The notes beneath the pieces are model-generated. The model saw only the letters and a program-made list of their open reading frames with translations. It was not told the origin of the DNA and did not search any database. From Lentzea atacamensis (lineage in GTDB: Bacteria; Actinomycetota; Actinomycetes; Mycobacteriales; Pseudonocardiaceae), in contig NZ_QLTT01000002.1 in the NCBI RefSeq assembly GCF_003269295.1, positions 248,001-312,000 of the forward strand: 64,000 nt of DNA, read 5' to 3'. Below, piece by piece: positions 32,873-41,730 of the stretch (positions are counted from its first letter, which is position 1; every line of letters starts with the position of its first letter). The position numbers and the translations under genes were made by a program.

Positions 32873-35527
32873 TCAGCGCGTGCGTTCGGTCAACAGACCA
32901 GCCACCAACGCCGTCCACCCGGTCTGATGGGTCGCGCCGAGGCCTTCGCCCGTGTCACCGTCGAAGTACTCGCTGAACGTGACGTGGTTGCGCCAAAGCG
33001 GTGACTCGGAAGCCTCGATCCGCTTGCCGTCCGACGGCCGGCGCCCGTCGTGGTCCGGCAGGAACAACCCGACGAGCCGGTCGCTCAGCTCGTCCGCGAC
33101 CTGCCCGGCGGTGAGGTGGCGGCCGGAGTGCGTCGGCATCTCGACCTGGAACGTGCCGTCGTGGAACGCGCAGACCGTCCTGAGCGCTTCGACCAGCAGC
33201 GCGTTGGTGGGCAACCAGATCGGGCCGCGCCAGTTCGAGTTGCCGCCGAACATCGGCGTGGTCGACTCGCCGGGTTCGTAGCCCATCCGGTGCTCCTGGC
33301 CCGCGACGTTGACCTCCAGGCCCTCGCGGTGGGCGGCACTCAGCGAGCGGATCCCGTGCGGCGAGAGGAACTCGTGCTCGTCGAGCATCCGGTGCAGCAC
33401 GCGGCGCAGCTTGTGCTCGTCCAGCAACGACACGAACGCGCCGCGCTCGTAGTGGAACGTGATGAACTGCCGCAGCTCCGGCCGGCGTTTGAGCAGGTGC
33501 TCCAACCGGCTGGTGAAGCCGTGCAGCTCGCTGAGCACCCACGGTTCGAGGACCGCTGACGCCAGGAGCGGGATGAGGCCGACCATCGACCGCACCCGCA
33601 AGGGCTCCGACTCGACGCTGCCGTCCGGGCGGCGGCGCGAGACCCGGTCGTAGCAGAAGCCGTCCTCCTCGTGCCAGATCCCGCTGCCCGACGACCCGAA
33701 GTGCGTGAACGCCTCCGCGATCGACAGGAAGTGCTCGACGAACTTCGTCGCCACGTCCTCGTAGGACTCGTCCTCGCGGGCCAGCTCCAGCGCGATCTGC
33801 ATCAGGTGCAGGCTGTACGCGGCCATCCACGACGTGGCGTCGGACTGCTCCAGCCGCCACTCGCCCAGCATCGGCTCGGACCTGTTGACCGGCCCGATGT
33901 TGTCCATGCCGAGGAAGCCGCCCTCGAACAGGTAACTGCCGTCGGCGTCCTTGCGGTTCACCCACCACGAGAAGTTGAGCAGCAGCTTGTGGAAGATCTT
34001 CGCGAGGAACTGCCGGTCCTGGCTCCCGTCCGCCCGGTAGACCTGCAACGCCGCCCAGGCGTGCACAGGCGGGTTGACGTCGCCGAACTCCCACTCGTAG
34101 GCGGGAATCTGGCCGTTCGGGTGCATCATCCACTCACGGCAGAACAGCAGCAGCTGCTCCTTCGCGAGCGCCGGGTCGACCAGCGTGAACGGAATCGTGT
34201 GGAACGCGAGGTCCCACGCCGCGAACCACGGGTACTCCCACTCGTCCGGCATGGAGATGACGTCCGCGACGTCGAGGTGCCGCCAGTGCACGTTGCGCGC
34301 CTCGGGCGTCCGCCTGCTCGACGGTGCCTCCGGCTTGGTCGGGTCGCCGTCGAGCCAGTCGCGCGTCCGGAACCGGTAGTGCTGCTTCGTCCACATCAAC
34401 CCGGCCAGCGCCCGCCGCAGCACGTGCTTCTCTTCTGGGCTCGTTTCCGGCGCGATGGCGTCGTGGAACTCGTCCGCCTCCTGCTTGCGAGCCTGCACGG
34501 TCTCGCCGAAGCTCGGCCCGAACGGATCCACGTGCCCGTCACCACCGACGAGCCTCAGCCGGATCGTCACCGTCTCACCCGGCTCCACGGGGTCGAACGA
34601 GTACCAGGCCGCGAACTTCGTACCCGCCACCCCCGCGTCGTCCGGCCCGGCCACCTGACACGTGGACGTGCTGCCGTGCACCACGTAGTTGCAGATGCCG
34701 TCCTTCGTCCACGGCGACGGGTTGCGCTCGGCCCCGAAGAGCGACATCTCGTTGCTCTCGTTGTCCGTCATCAACATCGACGGCGCCCCGTCGAGGTGCA
34801 GCGTGTACCGCCCGAGGTTGCCGTGGTCAGCCGTCACCTTGCGCCCTGTCGACGTGCTCGCCACCAGCTGACAGGGCCGCTGATCCCGCCCCCACGCCCA
34901 CGTGTTGCGAAACCACAGCTGCGGCAACAGGTGCAACGGCGCGTCATCAGGCCCGTGGTTGGTAGCGCTGATCTCGACGCAGATGTCGTCGGTGTCGGCC
35001 TTCGCGTAGGTGACCTGGACGTCGAAGAACCGGTTCTCGTCGAGCACCCCGGTATCGGCCAGCTCGGGCTCGCGGTTCTCCCGCCCGGCATTCCGCGCCA
35101 TCTCCCGGAGCTCGCCGTACGGAAACTCCTTCTGCGGATACCGGTAGACCACCTGCATCCACGAGTGCGTGGGCGTCCCATCGGTCACCCACCAGTGCTC
35201 CTTGACGTCCTCACCGTGGTTGCCCTCGCTGTTGGTGAGGCCGAAGTACCGCTCCTTGAGAATGGGGTCGTTGCCGTTCCACAGCGCGACCGCCAGGTTG
35301 AGAAACCCGTGCACGTCGCAAATGCCGGCGATGCCGTCCTCACCCCACCGGTAGGCGCGGGCACGCGCGTGGTCAAAAGGGAACGACGCCCACGCATCCC
35401 CTTCGGGCGAGTAGTCCTCCCGCACGGTGCCCCACTGGCGACCCGAGAGGTACGGCCCCCACAGCCGCCACGGCGAAGTCGGGTTCTCCGACTCCGCGAG
35501 GCGCGCCCGTTCCGCATGTTCGCCCAT
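32873..35527 (-). CDS. GH63/MGH1-like glycoside hydrolase
   Basis: 884 residues, single frame. The family start PWRLWGPYLSGRQWGTVRED is followed by DHARARAYRWGEDGIAG. The (alpha/alpha)6 barrel appears later with WKH-like GNSNWRGPIWLPTNALL and WFAAWDLAFHTIPFTLVDP, typical of GH63-type glucosidases and mannosylglycerate/glucosylglycerate hydrolases. It has no signal peptide, so it acts in the cytoplasm, perhaps on a compatible solute or oligosaccharide. ATG 35527 is chosen over GTG 35545. It stands alone, ~240 bp from the ABC operon promoter. Confidence 0.85.
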   Translation of the reverse strand: MGEHAERARLAESENPTSPWRLWGPYLSGRQWGTVREDYSPEGDAWASFPFDHARARAYRWGEDGIAGICDVHGFLNLAVALWNGNDPILKERYFGLTNSEGNHGEDVKEHWWVTDGTPTHSWMQVVYRYPQKEFPYGELREMARNAGRENREPELADTGVLDENRFFDVQVTYAKADTDDICVEISATNHGPDDAPLHLLPQLWFRNTWAWGRDQRPCQLVASTSTGRKVTADHGNLGRYTLHLDGAPSMLMTDNESNEMSLFGAERNPSPWTKDGICNYVVHGSTSTCQVAGPDDAGVAGTKFAAWYSFDPVEPGETVTIRLRLVGGDGHVDPFGPSFGETVQARKQEADEFHDAIAPETSPEEKHVLRRALAGLMWTKQHYRFRTRDWLDGDPTKPEAPSSRRTPEARNVHWRHLDVADVISMPDEWEYPWFAAWDLAFHTIPFTLVDPALAKEQLLLFCREWMMHPNGQIPAYEWEFGDVNPPVHAWAALQVYRADGSQDRQFLAKIFHKLLLNFSWWVNRKDADGSYLFEGGFLGMDNIGPVNRSEPMLGEWRLEQSDATSWMAAYSLHLMQIALELAREDESYEDVATKFVEHFLSIAEAFTHFGSSGSGIWHEEDGFCYDRVSRRRPDGSVESEPLRVRSMVGLIPLLASAVLEPWVLSELHGFTSRLEHLLKRRPELRQFITFHYERGAFVSLLDEHKLRRVLHRMLDEHEFLSPHGIRSLSAAHREGLEVNVAGQEHRMGYEPGESTTPMFGGNSNWRGPIWLPTNALLVEALRTVCAFHDGTFQVEMPTHSGRHLTAGQVADELSDRLVGLFLPDHDGRRPSDGKRIEASESPLWRNHVTFSEYFDGDTGEGLGATHQTGWTALVAGLLTERTR

Positions 35528-35828
35528 CGGCCCAGTGTGGGACACGGGGTCGGATGCCTGGTCGGGCCCACGTCTGGTCTGAGTGTTTCCTCACTAAAAG
35601 CGGGGTGGAGCGTGACCTGAACGGCCGATTCAGGCCGCCTACGACGGTGAGGACGCCGCCATCAGAAACCTGCGCGACCTAGCAGCAGCGCGGATCGAGT
35701 TCCCGGCAGTGGTGCGCGACGACTCACGAACGACCTGGCCGAGGCGGCCCCGCGCAGGTCAACGCGCTGGCGAGAGCGCGAAGATACGCGGGGTCAACCC
35801 GGCGACAGGTCTTGCGTTGTTGGAGGAT
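35528..35828. other. Gene-poor stretch, possible gene remnant
   Basis: About 300 bp between the GH63 start and the M20 stop. On the plus strand from ~35636 a short frame reads AAYDGEDAAIRNLRDLAAAR then IEFPAVVRDDS, more protein-like than its surroundings. It has no start with a ribosome site and soon turns into Arg/Gly-rich noise. It may be a fragment of a lost gene. No promoter or terminator was identified with confidence. Confidence 0.3.
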
Positions 35829-37247
35829 TCAGCGCTGAGACGACTGCGCGTCCAGCACCAACGCCACGGCCTCAGTGACCCGGGCCGCGTGCGCCAGGTG
35901 CAGCCACTCGTCCGGCACGTGGCAGTTCGAGTCAGGCCCAACAGCACCGGTCACGAGGAACTGCGCCTCGGGGTAAGCCTCGTGCAGCAGCCCCATGAAC
36001 GGAATCGACCCACCGAGCGACACGGTCCGCCACGGCGCCCCGAAGACCTCCTTGCCGGCATCGTCCAGAACAGCCGACAACCAGGGCGCCAAAGCAGGAG
36101 CGTTCCACCCGTCAGCGGCCTCGACCCGCGAGAGCTCCACGGTCGCGTTGTAAGGCACGTCCGTGGTCAGCCGCTCACGCACAGCCTCCAGGGCCGCCGA
36201 GGAGTCAGCGGTCGGCGGCAACCGGAACGAGAGCACCAGCGTGGTGAACGGCCGCAGCACGTTGCCCGCGTCGTCCGGCGACGGCAGCCCGTCCGCACCG
36301 GTGACCGACAGGGTCGGCCGCCACCCGGTGCCCAGAGCCTGCTCAACCTCGTCCGAAGACATCGGCTGCAGGTCGCCAACACGCGGCACGGGACCCCACA
36401 AGGCGCCGGGCGCGGCCTCCACGGCCTCGCGGACCTCGGCCAGCCGGTGCGCGGGGATCTCGACGTGCATCTCCGGCACCAGGATCTCGCCGGTCGCGGA
36501 GTCCTCGAGACGGTCCAGCAGCACTCGCGCGATGCGGAACGACGACGGCACCATGCCGGACGCCATGCCCGAGTGCAGGCCGCCCTCCAGCACCCGCACG
36601 GTCATCGTGACCTGCACCAGGCCGCGCAGCGACGTGGTCAGCCACATGCGTTCGTAGTCCGAGCCGCCGGAGTCCAGGCAGACCACCAGAGACACACGGC
36701 CCAGACGAGAAGAGAGGTGCGAGAGGTAGGCGGGCAGGTCGGGCGAACCCGACTCCTCGCCGGTCTCCAGCAGCACGACACAACGCGAGTGCGAGCCGCC
36801 TGCCGCGCGCACGGCCTCGATCGCGGCGATTGCGGCATATCCGGAGTAACCGTCATCCGCCGCGCCGCGGCCGTAGAGACGTCCGTCACGCAGTACCGGG
36901 GTCCACGGGCCGAGTCCGTCGCTCCAGCCGCCCACCGGCGGCTGCTTGTCGAGGTGTCCGTAGAGCAACACCGTGTCGTCGCCCGCGTTACCGAACGCGG
37001 GCACGTCGACCACGAGAAGTGGCGTGCGTCCCGCCAGTTGGACGACTTCGAGAGTCACGCCGGGCAGCTCGCGGGCGGAGATCCACGCGCGCACGTGCTC
37101 GATCGCGGCGGCCAGTTCGCCGTGTTCGTCCCAGGCCGGGTCGAACGCGGGCGAGATCGCCGGCACGGCGACGAGCTGAGACAGGCTCGGGACGATGTCG
37201 TCGTCCCACAGCGTCCGGACGGTGCTGGTCACAACTGAACGGTCCAC
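35829..37247 (-). CDS. M20-family metallopeptidase (dipeptidase)
   Basis: 472-residue zinc aminoacylase/dipeptidase. Metal and catalytic residues are visible: His/Asp in YGHLDKQP, Asp in GRGAADDGYSG, the Glu pair in ETGEESGS, Asp in CLDSGGSD, and the late His in DSNCHVPDEW. The dimerisation domain with GGLHSGMASG lies in the middle, as in CNDP-like M20 dipeptidases. It is cytoplasmic. The start is GTG 37247 with AGAGG just upstream. It probably hydrolyses small peptides; the exact substrate is unknown. Confidence 0.92.
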   Translation of the reverse strand: MDRSVVTSTVRTLWDDDIVPSLSQLVAVPAISPAFDPAWDEHGELAAAIEHVRAWISARELPGVTLEVVQLAGRTPLLVVDVPAFGNAGDDTVLLYGHLDKQPPVGGWSDGLGPWTPVLRDGRLYGRGAADDGYSGYAAIAAIEAVRAAGGSHSRCVVLLETGEESGSPDLPAYLSHLSSRLGRVSLVVCLDSGGSDYERMWLTTSLRGLVQVTMTVRVLEGGLHSGMASGMVPSSFRIARVLLDRLEDSATGEILVPEMHVEIPAHRLAEVREAVEAAPGALWGPVPRVGDLQPMSSDEVEQALGTGWRPTLSVTGADGLPSPDDAGNVLRPFTTLVLSFRLPPTADSSAALEAVRERLTTDVPYNATVELSRVEAADGWNAPALAPWLSAVLDDAGKEVFGAPWRTVSLGGSIPFMGLLHEAYPEAQFLVTGAVGPDSNCHVPDEWLHLAHAARVTEAVALVLDAQSSQR

Positions 37248-37601
37248 CTCTCGATCCTGTCACGACTCCGCCTCTGCTCGCGTCCCTAAGCTCATCCCCG
37301 GAGGCCTCTGGCAAAGTTAACGATCGGTAACCGGGACAGCTGCGTCCGGTAATCGAACGGCCTAGTCGGAGGACAAAAAGTCGAACCTCCGACTGTTGTC
37401 GCTGATCAGAACGTTGACTCGTGTGTTACGAAGTGGGACGGGTCTCACCAACACGGGTGAGGGCGTGTCAGGATGTGGTCGTAAGCCACCGTCAACGCCG
37501 ACGGCTGCCTCCGGCCCCACAGGGTTGGCGGTGACCGCCGGCGTCGCCGCACGAGGTCGTCACGAGCGATCGGGCGGTCGGAGAGACAGAGGAGAAGGCG
37601 C
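37248..37601. other. Promoter region of the 2-oxoacid dehydrogenase operon
   Basis: 354 bp without a gene between the divergent M20 and bkdA genes. It contains the inverted repeat at 37364-37394, a lower-GC patch around 37310-37440, and GGAGAAGG directly before the bkdA ATG. Nothing else was recognised. Confidence 0.5.
37364..37394. promoter_or_regulatory. Inverted repeat upstream of bkdA
   Basis: AGTCGGAGG (37364-37372) and CCTCCGACT (37386-37394), perfect 9-bp arms with a 13-bp spacer containing AAAAAG. It could be an operator or a hairpin for the divergent M20/bkd promoters. No regulator gene is adjacent. Confidence 0.5.
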
Positions 37602-38798
37602 ATGTCGTCCCCTGAGCAATGGACGCACCCTGAGCCGGACGCAGCGCCGGCCGCCACTGCCGCAAAACCGACAGCGGAACAGGTGATCGCAGGCTTGCGA
37701 GCAACAGACGAGGGCGGCGCCGACCTGGTGCAGCTCCTCACCCCCGAGGGTGAGCGAGTCACGCACCCCGACTTCGACATCGACATCTCGGCGGAGGAGC
37801 TGCGCGGCCTGTACCGCGACATGGTCCTGATCCGCCGGGTCGACCGCGAGGCGAACGCGTTGCAGCGCAAGGGCCAGCTCGGCATCTGGGTGCCGTTGCT
37901 CGGCCAGGAGGCGGCGCAGATCGGCGCCGGCCGCGCGATGCGTCCGACCGACATGGCGTTCCCGAGCTACCGCGAGCACGGCATCGCGTGGACCCGCGGC
38001 GTGCACCCGACGGAGCTGCTCGGCATCTTCCGCGGCACCGACCAGGGCACGTGGGACCCGGTCGAGAAGCGCTTCCACCCGTACACGATCGTCATCGGCA
38101 ACCAGGTCCTCAACGCGGCCGGGTACGCGATGGGGCAGAAGTTCGACGGCAAGGTCGGCGACGACGACGGCGAAGCCACCATGGTGTTCTTCGGCGACGG
38201 CGCGACCTCGCAGGGTGACGTGCACGAGGGCTTCGTGTGGGCCGCGGTCTACGACGCTCCGCTCGTCTTCTTCTGCCAGAACAACCAGTGGGCCATCTCC
38301 GAGCCCACCGAGCGCCAGTCGCGCCTGCCGCTGTACCAGCGCGCCCGCGGCTACGGCTTCCCCGGCATCCGCGTCGACGGCAACGACGTGCTCGCCACGC
38401 TCGCGGTCACGCGCTGGGCGTTGGACGAGTGCCGCCACGGCAACGGCCCGATCCTGATCGAGGCGTTCACCTACCGGATGGACGCGCACACCACCTCCGA
38501 CGACCCGACGCGCTACCGGCTGTCGGACGAGCTGGAGCTGTGGAAGCTCAAGGACCCGATCGAGCGGGTCAAGGTCTACCTGGTCCGGCAGCAGTGGGCT
38601 GACCAGGAGTTCTTCGCGGGCGTCGAGGCGGAGGCGGACGAGCTCGCCGAGAACCTGCGCGAGTTCTGCGTCAACATGCCGGATCCGCCCGCCGAACGGA
38701 TCTTCAGCAACGTCTACGCCGAGGGCAACCCCAACCTCGAAGCGCAGCGCGACGAATTCCTCGACTACGTCTCGGGTTTTGCTGGAGGTGAGCACTGA
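37602..38798 (+). CDS. bkdA: Branched-chain 2-oxoacid dehydrogenase E1 alpha
   Basis: Thiamine-diphosphate subunit of the decarboxylase (E1), 398 residues. The TPP motif is FFGDGATSQGDVHEGF...CQNN (about residues 192-228). GQEAAQIGAGRAM and the regulatory-site-like YRMDAHTTSDDPTRYR match E1alpha of branched-chain/acetoin-type complexes. An extra N-terminal ~60 residues precedes the core. GGAGAAGG lies before ATG 37602. Its TGA overlaps the next ATG by 1 bp, so the E1 subunits are coupled. The complex makes branched acyl-CoA primers from Val/Leu/Ile keto acids; a pyruvate-type role cannot be excluded. Confidence 0.93.
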   Translation: MSSPEQWTHPEPDAAPAATAAKPTAEQVIAGLRATDEGGADLVQLLTPEGERVTHPDFDIDISAEELRGLYRDMVLIRRVDREANALQRKGQLGIWVPLLGQEAAQIGAGRAMRPTDMAFPSYREHGIAWTRGVHPTELLGIFRGTDQGTWDPVEKRFHPYTIVIGNQVLNAAGYAMGQKFDGKVGDDDGEATMVFFGDGATSQGDVHEGFVWAAVYDAPLVFFCQNNQWAISEPTERQSRLPLYQRARGYGFPGIRVDGNDVLATLAVTRWALDECRHGNGPILIEAFTYRMDAHTTSDDPTRYRLSDELELWKLKDPIERVKVYLVRQQWADQEFFAGVEAEADELAENLREFCVNMPDPPAERIFSNVYAEGNPNLEAQRDEFLDYVSGFAGGEH

Positions 38799-39823
38799 TG
38801 GCTGCTCCGACCATGGACCGATCCACGACCGCTGCCCCGGCGACCCCGGTGCAGACGCTCACGATCTCCAAGGCGCTCAACATGGGCCTGCGGGCCTCCA
38901 TGGAGGCCAACCCCAAGGTCATCATGATGGGCGAGGACATCGGCAAGCTCGGCGGTGTCTTCCGGATCACCGACGGTCTGCAGAAGGACTTCGGTGAGCA
39001 GCGCGTGCTCGACACGCCGCTCGCGGAGTCCGGCATCATCGGCACCGCCGTCGGCCTCGCGATCCGCGGCTACCGCCCGGTGTGCGAGATCCAGTTCGAC
39101 GGCTTCATCTTCCCCGGCTTCGACCAGATCGTGTCGCAGGTCGCGAAGCTGCACTACCGCACGCAGGGCAAGATCAAGCTGCCCATCGTGATCCGCGTGC
39201 CGTTCGGCGGTGGCATCGGCGCCGTCGAGCACCACTCGGAGTCGCCAGAGTCGTACTTCGCGCACACCGCCGGCCTCAAGGTCGTCTCGTGCTCGAACCC
39301 GGCCGACGCGTACTGGATGATCCAGCAGGCGATCGACTGCGACGACCCGGTGCTGTTCTTCGAGCCCAAGCGCCGCTACTACGAGAAGGGCGAGGTCGAC
39401 ACCACGGCCCAGCCCGGCCCGCTGTTCCAGTCGCGGGTTCTGCGCACCGGCACGGACGCGACGCTCGTCGCGTACGGCCCGATGGTCCGCACGGCTCTCG
39501 ACGCCGCCACCGCGGCTGCCGAGGACGGCACGTCGCTGGAGGTCATCGACCTGCGCACGCTGTCGCCGCTGGACCTCGTGCCGGTGTTCGAGTCGGTGCG
39601 CCGCACCGGCCGGCTGGTCGTCGTGTCCGAGGCGCCGTCCGAGTCCTCGATCGCCAGCGAGATTGCAGCCAAGGTCCAGCAGGAGTGCTTCTACTCGTTG
39701 CAGGCACCGGTGCTGCGGGTGACCGGCTTCGACACCCCGTACCCGCCGTCGAAGCTCGAGGAGGAGTTCCTCCCCGACCTCGACCGGGTGCTGCACGCCG
39801 TCGACCGCTCTCTCGCCTGGTAA
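38798..39823 (+). CDS. bkdB: Branched-chain 2-oxoacid dehydrogenase E1 beta
   Basis: 341 residues with the E1beta layout: TPP-contacting Glu in MMGEDIGKLGGVF, then DTPLAESGIIGTAVGLA, and GTDATLVAYGPMV opening the C-terminal transketolase domain. It partners bkdA, with a one-base stop/start overlap. The E2 gene follows after 14 bp with a ribosome site (AAGGGGAACAACGGAA). Confidence 0.95.
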   Translation: MAAPTMDRSTTAAPATPVQTLTISKALNMGLRASMEANPKVIMMGEDIGKLGGVFRITDGLQKDFGEQRVLDTPLAESGIIGTAVGLAIRGYRPVCEIQFDGFIFPGFDQIVSQVAKLHYRTQGKIKLPIVIRVPFGGGIGAVEHHSESPESYFAHTAGLKVVSCSNPADAYWMIQQAIDCDDPVLFFEPKRRYYEKGEVDTTAQPGPLFQSRVLRTGTDATLVAYGPMVRTALDAATAAAEDGTSLEVIDLRTLSPLDLVPVFESVRRTGRLVVVSEAPSESSIASEIAAKVQQECFYSLQAPVLRVTGFDTPYPPSKLEEEFLPDLDRVLHAVDRSLAW

Positions 39824-39837
39824 GGGGAACAACGGAA

Positions 39838-41211
39838 ATGCCGCAGTACAAGCAATTCCCCCTGCCTGACACGGCTGAGGGGCTGACCGAGGCCGAGATC
39901 CTCACCTGGCACGTCAAGCCCGGTGACACCGTCACGGTCAACCAGATCATCGTCGAGATCGAAACGGCCAAGGCCGCGGTCGAGCTGCCGTGCCCGTGGG
40001 CCGGCGTCGTGACCGAGCTGCACGCGGAGCCCGGTCAGACCGTCGAGGTCGGCGTCCCGATCATCACGATCGACACCGACCCCGGTGGCGCCGCCGCACC
40101 CGCGCCGGCACCTGCCGCGGCCGAGTCGAACGGCACCTCGTCCGGCAAGATCGGCGAGGAGATGCCGGGCGGGCGCATCGCGACGCTCGTCGGCTACGGC
40201 CCGAAGTCCGGCACGGCCAAGCGCCGCGCGCGCAAGGACAGCGCGCCGGCTCCGGCAGCCGCCGTTGCCGCCGCACCTGCTCCTGCGCCTGTCGTGGTGC
40301 CGGAACCCGTTGCGGTGCCTGCTCCGGTGCAGGCTCCCGGTGGCTACGTGCCGCTGGCCAAGCCGCCGGTCCGCAAGCTGGCCAAGGACCTCGGCGTCGA
40401 CCTGTACGCGCTCACGGGCTCCGGCCCCGACGGCGTGATCACGCGTGAGGACGTCGAAAGCGCTGTCTCCGCACCGTCTCCCGTCGCCACGCAGTCCTTT
40501 GTGGACAACGGCTCGCGCGAACGTCGCGTGCCGATCAAGGGCGTCCGCAAGGCGACCGCGCAGGCGATGGTGGACAGTGCGTTCACCGCACCGCACGTCA
40601 CCGAGTTCCTGACGGTCGACGTGACGCCGATGATGGAACTGCGCGCGCGGCTGAAGAACCACCCGGAGTTCCGCGGTGTGAAGCTGACGCCGCTCGCGTT
40701 CTGCGCCAAGGCCGTCGTACTGGCCACGCGCCGCACGCCGGACGTCAACGCGACGTGGGACAGCGCGGCGAACGAGATCGTCTACAAGGACTACGTCCAC
40801 CTGGGCATCGCGGCCGCAACGCCGCGCGGCCTGGTGGTGCCGAAGGTCCGCGACGCCGACCGGATGTCGTTGAAGGAGCTCGCGGTCGCACTGGACGAGC
40901 TCGCGACGGTCGCCCGTGACGGCAAGACGTCGCCGGCCGACATGATGAACGGCACGATCACGATCACGAACGTCGGCGTCTTCGGCGTCGACACCGGCAC
41001 GCCGATCCTCAACCCCGGTGAGTCCGCGATCCTCGCCCTCGGGGCGATCCGCGACATGCCGTGGGTGGTCGACGGCGAGATCAAGATCCGCAAGATCTGC
41101 CAGCTCGCGCTGTCGTTCGACCACCGCGTGGTCGACGGCCAGCAGGGCTCGCAGTTCCTGGCCGACGTCGGCGCGTTGCTGGCCGACCCCGGCTTCGCGA
41201 TGACCTACTGA
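39838..41211 (+). CDS. bkdC: 2-oxoacid dehydrogenase E2 (dihydrolipoamide acyltransferase)
   Basis: 457 residues. It has one lipoyl domain with the lipoyl Lys in EIETAKAAVELP (K45), an Ala/Pro-rich linker, the E3/E1-binding domain (PPVRKLAKDLGVDLYALTGS, PDGVITREDVE) and the catalytic domain ending LSFDHRVVDGQQGSQFL with the active-site His and Asp. It transfers the branched acyl group to CoA. It is the last gene of the operon; E3 (lipoamide dehydrogenase) is not in the window. A strong terminator follows. Confidence 0.95.
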   Translation: MPQYKQFPLPDTAEGLTEAEILTWHVKPGDTVTVNQIIVEIETAKAAVELPCPWAGVVTELHAEPGQTVEVGVPIITIDTDPGGAAAPAPAPAAAESNGTSSGKIGEEMPGGRIATLVGYGPKSGTAKRRARKDSAPAPAAAVAAAPAPAPVVVPEPVAVPAPVQAPGGYVPLAKPPVRKLAKDLGVDLYALTGSGPDGVITREDVESAVSAPSPVATQSFVDNGSRERRVPIKGVRKATAQAMVDSAFTAPHVTEFLTVDVTPMMELRARLKNHPEFRGVKLTPLAFCAKAVVLATRRTPDVNATWDSAANEIVYKDYVHLGIAAATPRGLVVPKVRDADRMSLKELAVALDELATVARDGKTSPADMMNGTITITNVGVFGVDTGTPILNPGESAILALGAIRDMPWVVDGEIKIRKICQLALSFDHRVVDGQQGSQFLADVGALLADPGFAMTY

Positions 41212-41216
41212 GAACA

Positions 41217-41259
41217 GGTCGTGGGTGTTTCCTTCCTGGTGGAGGAAACACCCACGACC
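41217..41259 (+). terminator. Intrinsic terminator of the bkd operon
   Basis: Perfect 16-bp arms GGTCGTGGGTGTTTCC (41217-41232) and complement (41244-41259) around an 11-nt loop, then TCGTTTCC. It may also end the convergent minus-strand gene. Confidence 0.92.
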
Positions 41260-41279
41260 TCGTTTCCGGCCTCCAGTCG

Positions 41280-41555
41280 ACCTGCCCTGGACGGCTTCCG
41301 TTCGCAGGCGCAGGCTCGCGATGCCGACGACGGTGGTCTCGCCCGTCGGCTCACACTTTTCGCCCATCCAGCTCTCGTCCTGAACGTGTGCCTGTACGCA
41401 GGTCACACCGCCCGTGCCCGTAGCGACGACCCGGAGCGCCTCGAGCCGGAGCCGGACGTCTCGGCGTTCGCCGGCGCGGCCACAGCACCGAGCAGCGCGG
41501 CAACGAGCCCGACACAGCCAACAGCAGCCTTCAGCGCATGCGAAAGAGAACGCAT
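41280..41555 (-). pseudogene. Secreted W-motif protein, frameshifted
   Basis: Reverse strand. ATG 41555 with GGGGGG about 5 bp upstream starts a clear signal peptide (MRSLSHALKAAVGCVGLVAA, ending PANAE). This frame then becomes Arg/Ser noise and stops at 41403. One base lost near 41465 moves into a frame that continues plausibly: VRLRLEALRVVATGTGGVTC, VQAHVQDESWMGEKCEPTGE, TTVVGIASLRLRTEAVQ. The LRLEA...QAHVQ..W pattern resembles ChW (hydrophobic W) repeats of secreted proteins, here with a Cys pair. No clean stop follows before the bkd terminator. It is either a decayed gene or a sequence error; start and end of the second part are approximate. Confidence 0.5.
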
Positions 41556-41692
41556 TGATTCCCCCCAGAACCGTCGTTGACGGCACCAGGGCGATACCGA
41601 TGCGATCAACGTTTTCGCAGGTCACGCGGCTGTGTCGCCAGGTCGTTCAGTCCAGCCGGAGCGTGTTCGCGCCACCCGTCCGGTTATTCGGT

Positions 41693-41723
41693 TTGACCCT
41701 CCAGCTACTGGAGACTGCAGAGT
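41693..41723 (+). promoter_or_regulatory. MerR-type promoter with dyad
   Basis: TTGACC (-35, 41693-41698), then the perfect dyad CTCCAG-CTA-CTGGAG (41699-41713), then CAGAGT as a weak -10 (41718-41723). The spacer is 19 bp, the overlong spacing typical of MerR-activated promoters. Transcription would start close to the GTG at 41731, giving a leaderless or nearly leaderless message. Confidence 0.72.
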
Positions 41724-41730
41724 TGTCCCC

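Noticed and set aside
39691-41625. Long open frame antisense to the E2 gene
   Set aside because: It is the complement of a high-GC coding gene, with Arg/Val/Asp-rich noise composition; only its far end over 41280-41465 matches a plausible secreted-protein continuation.
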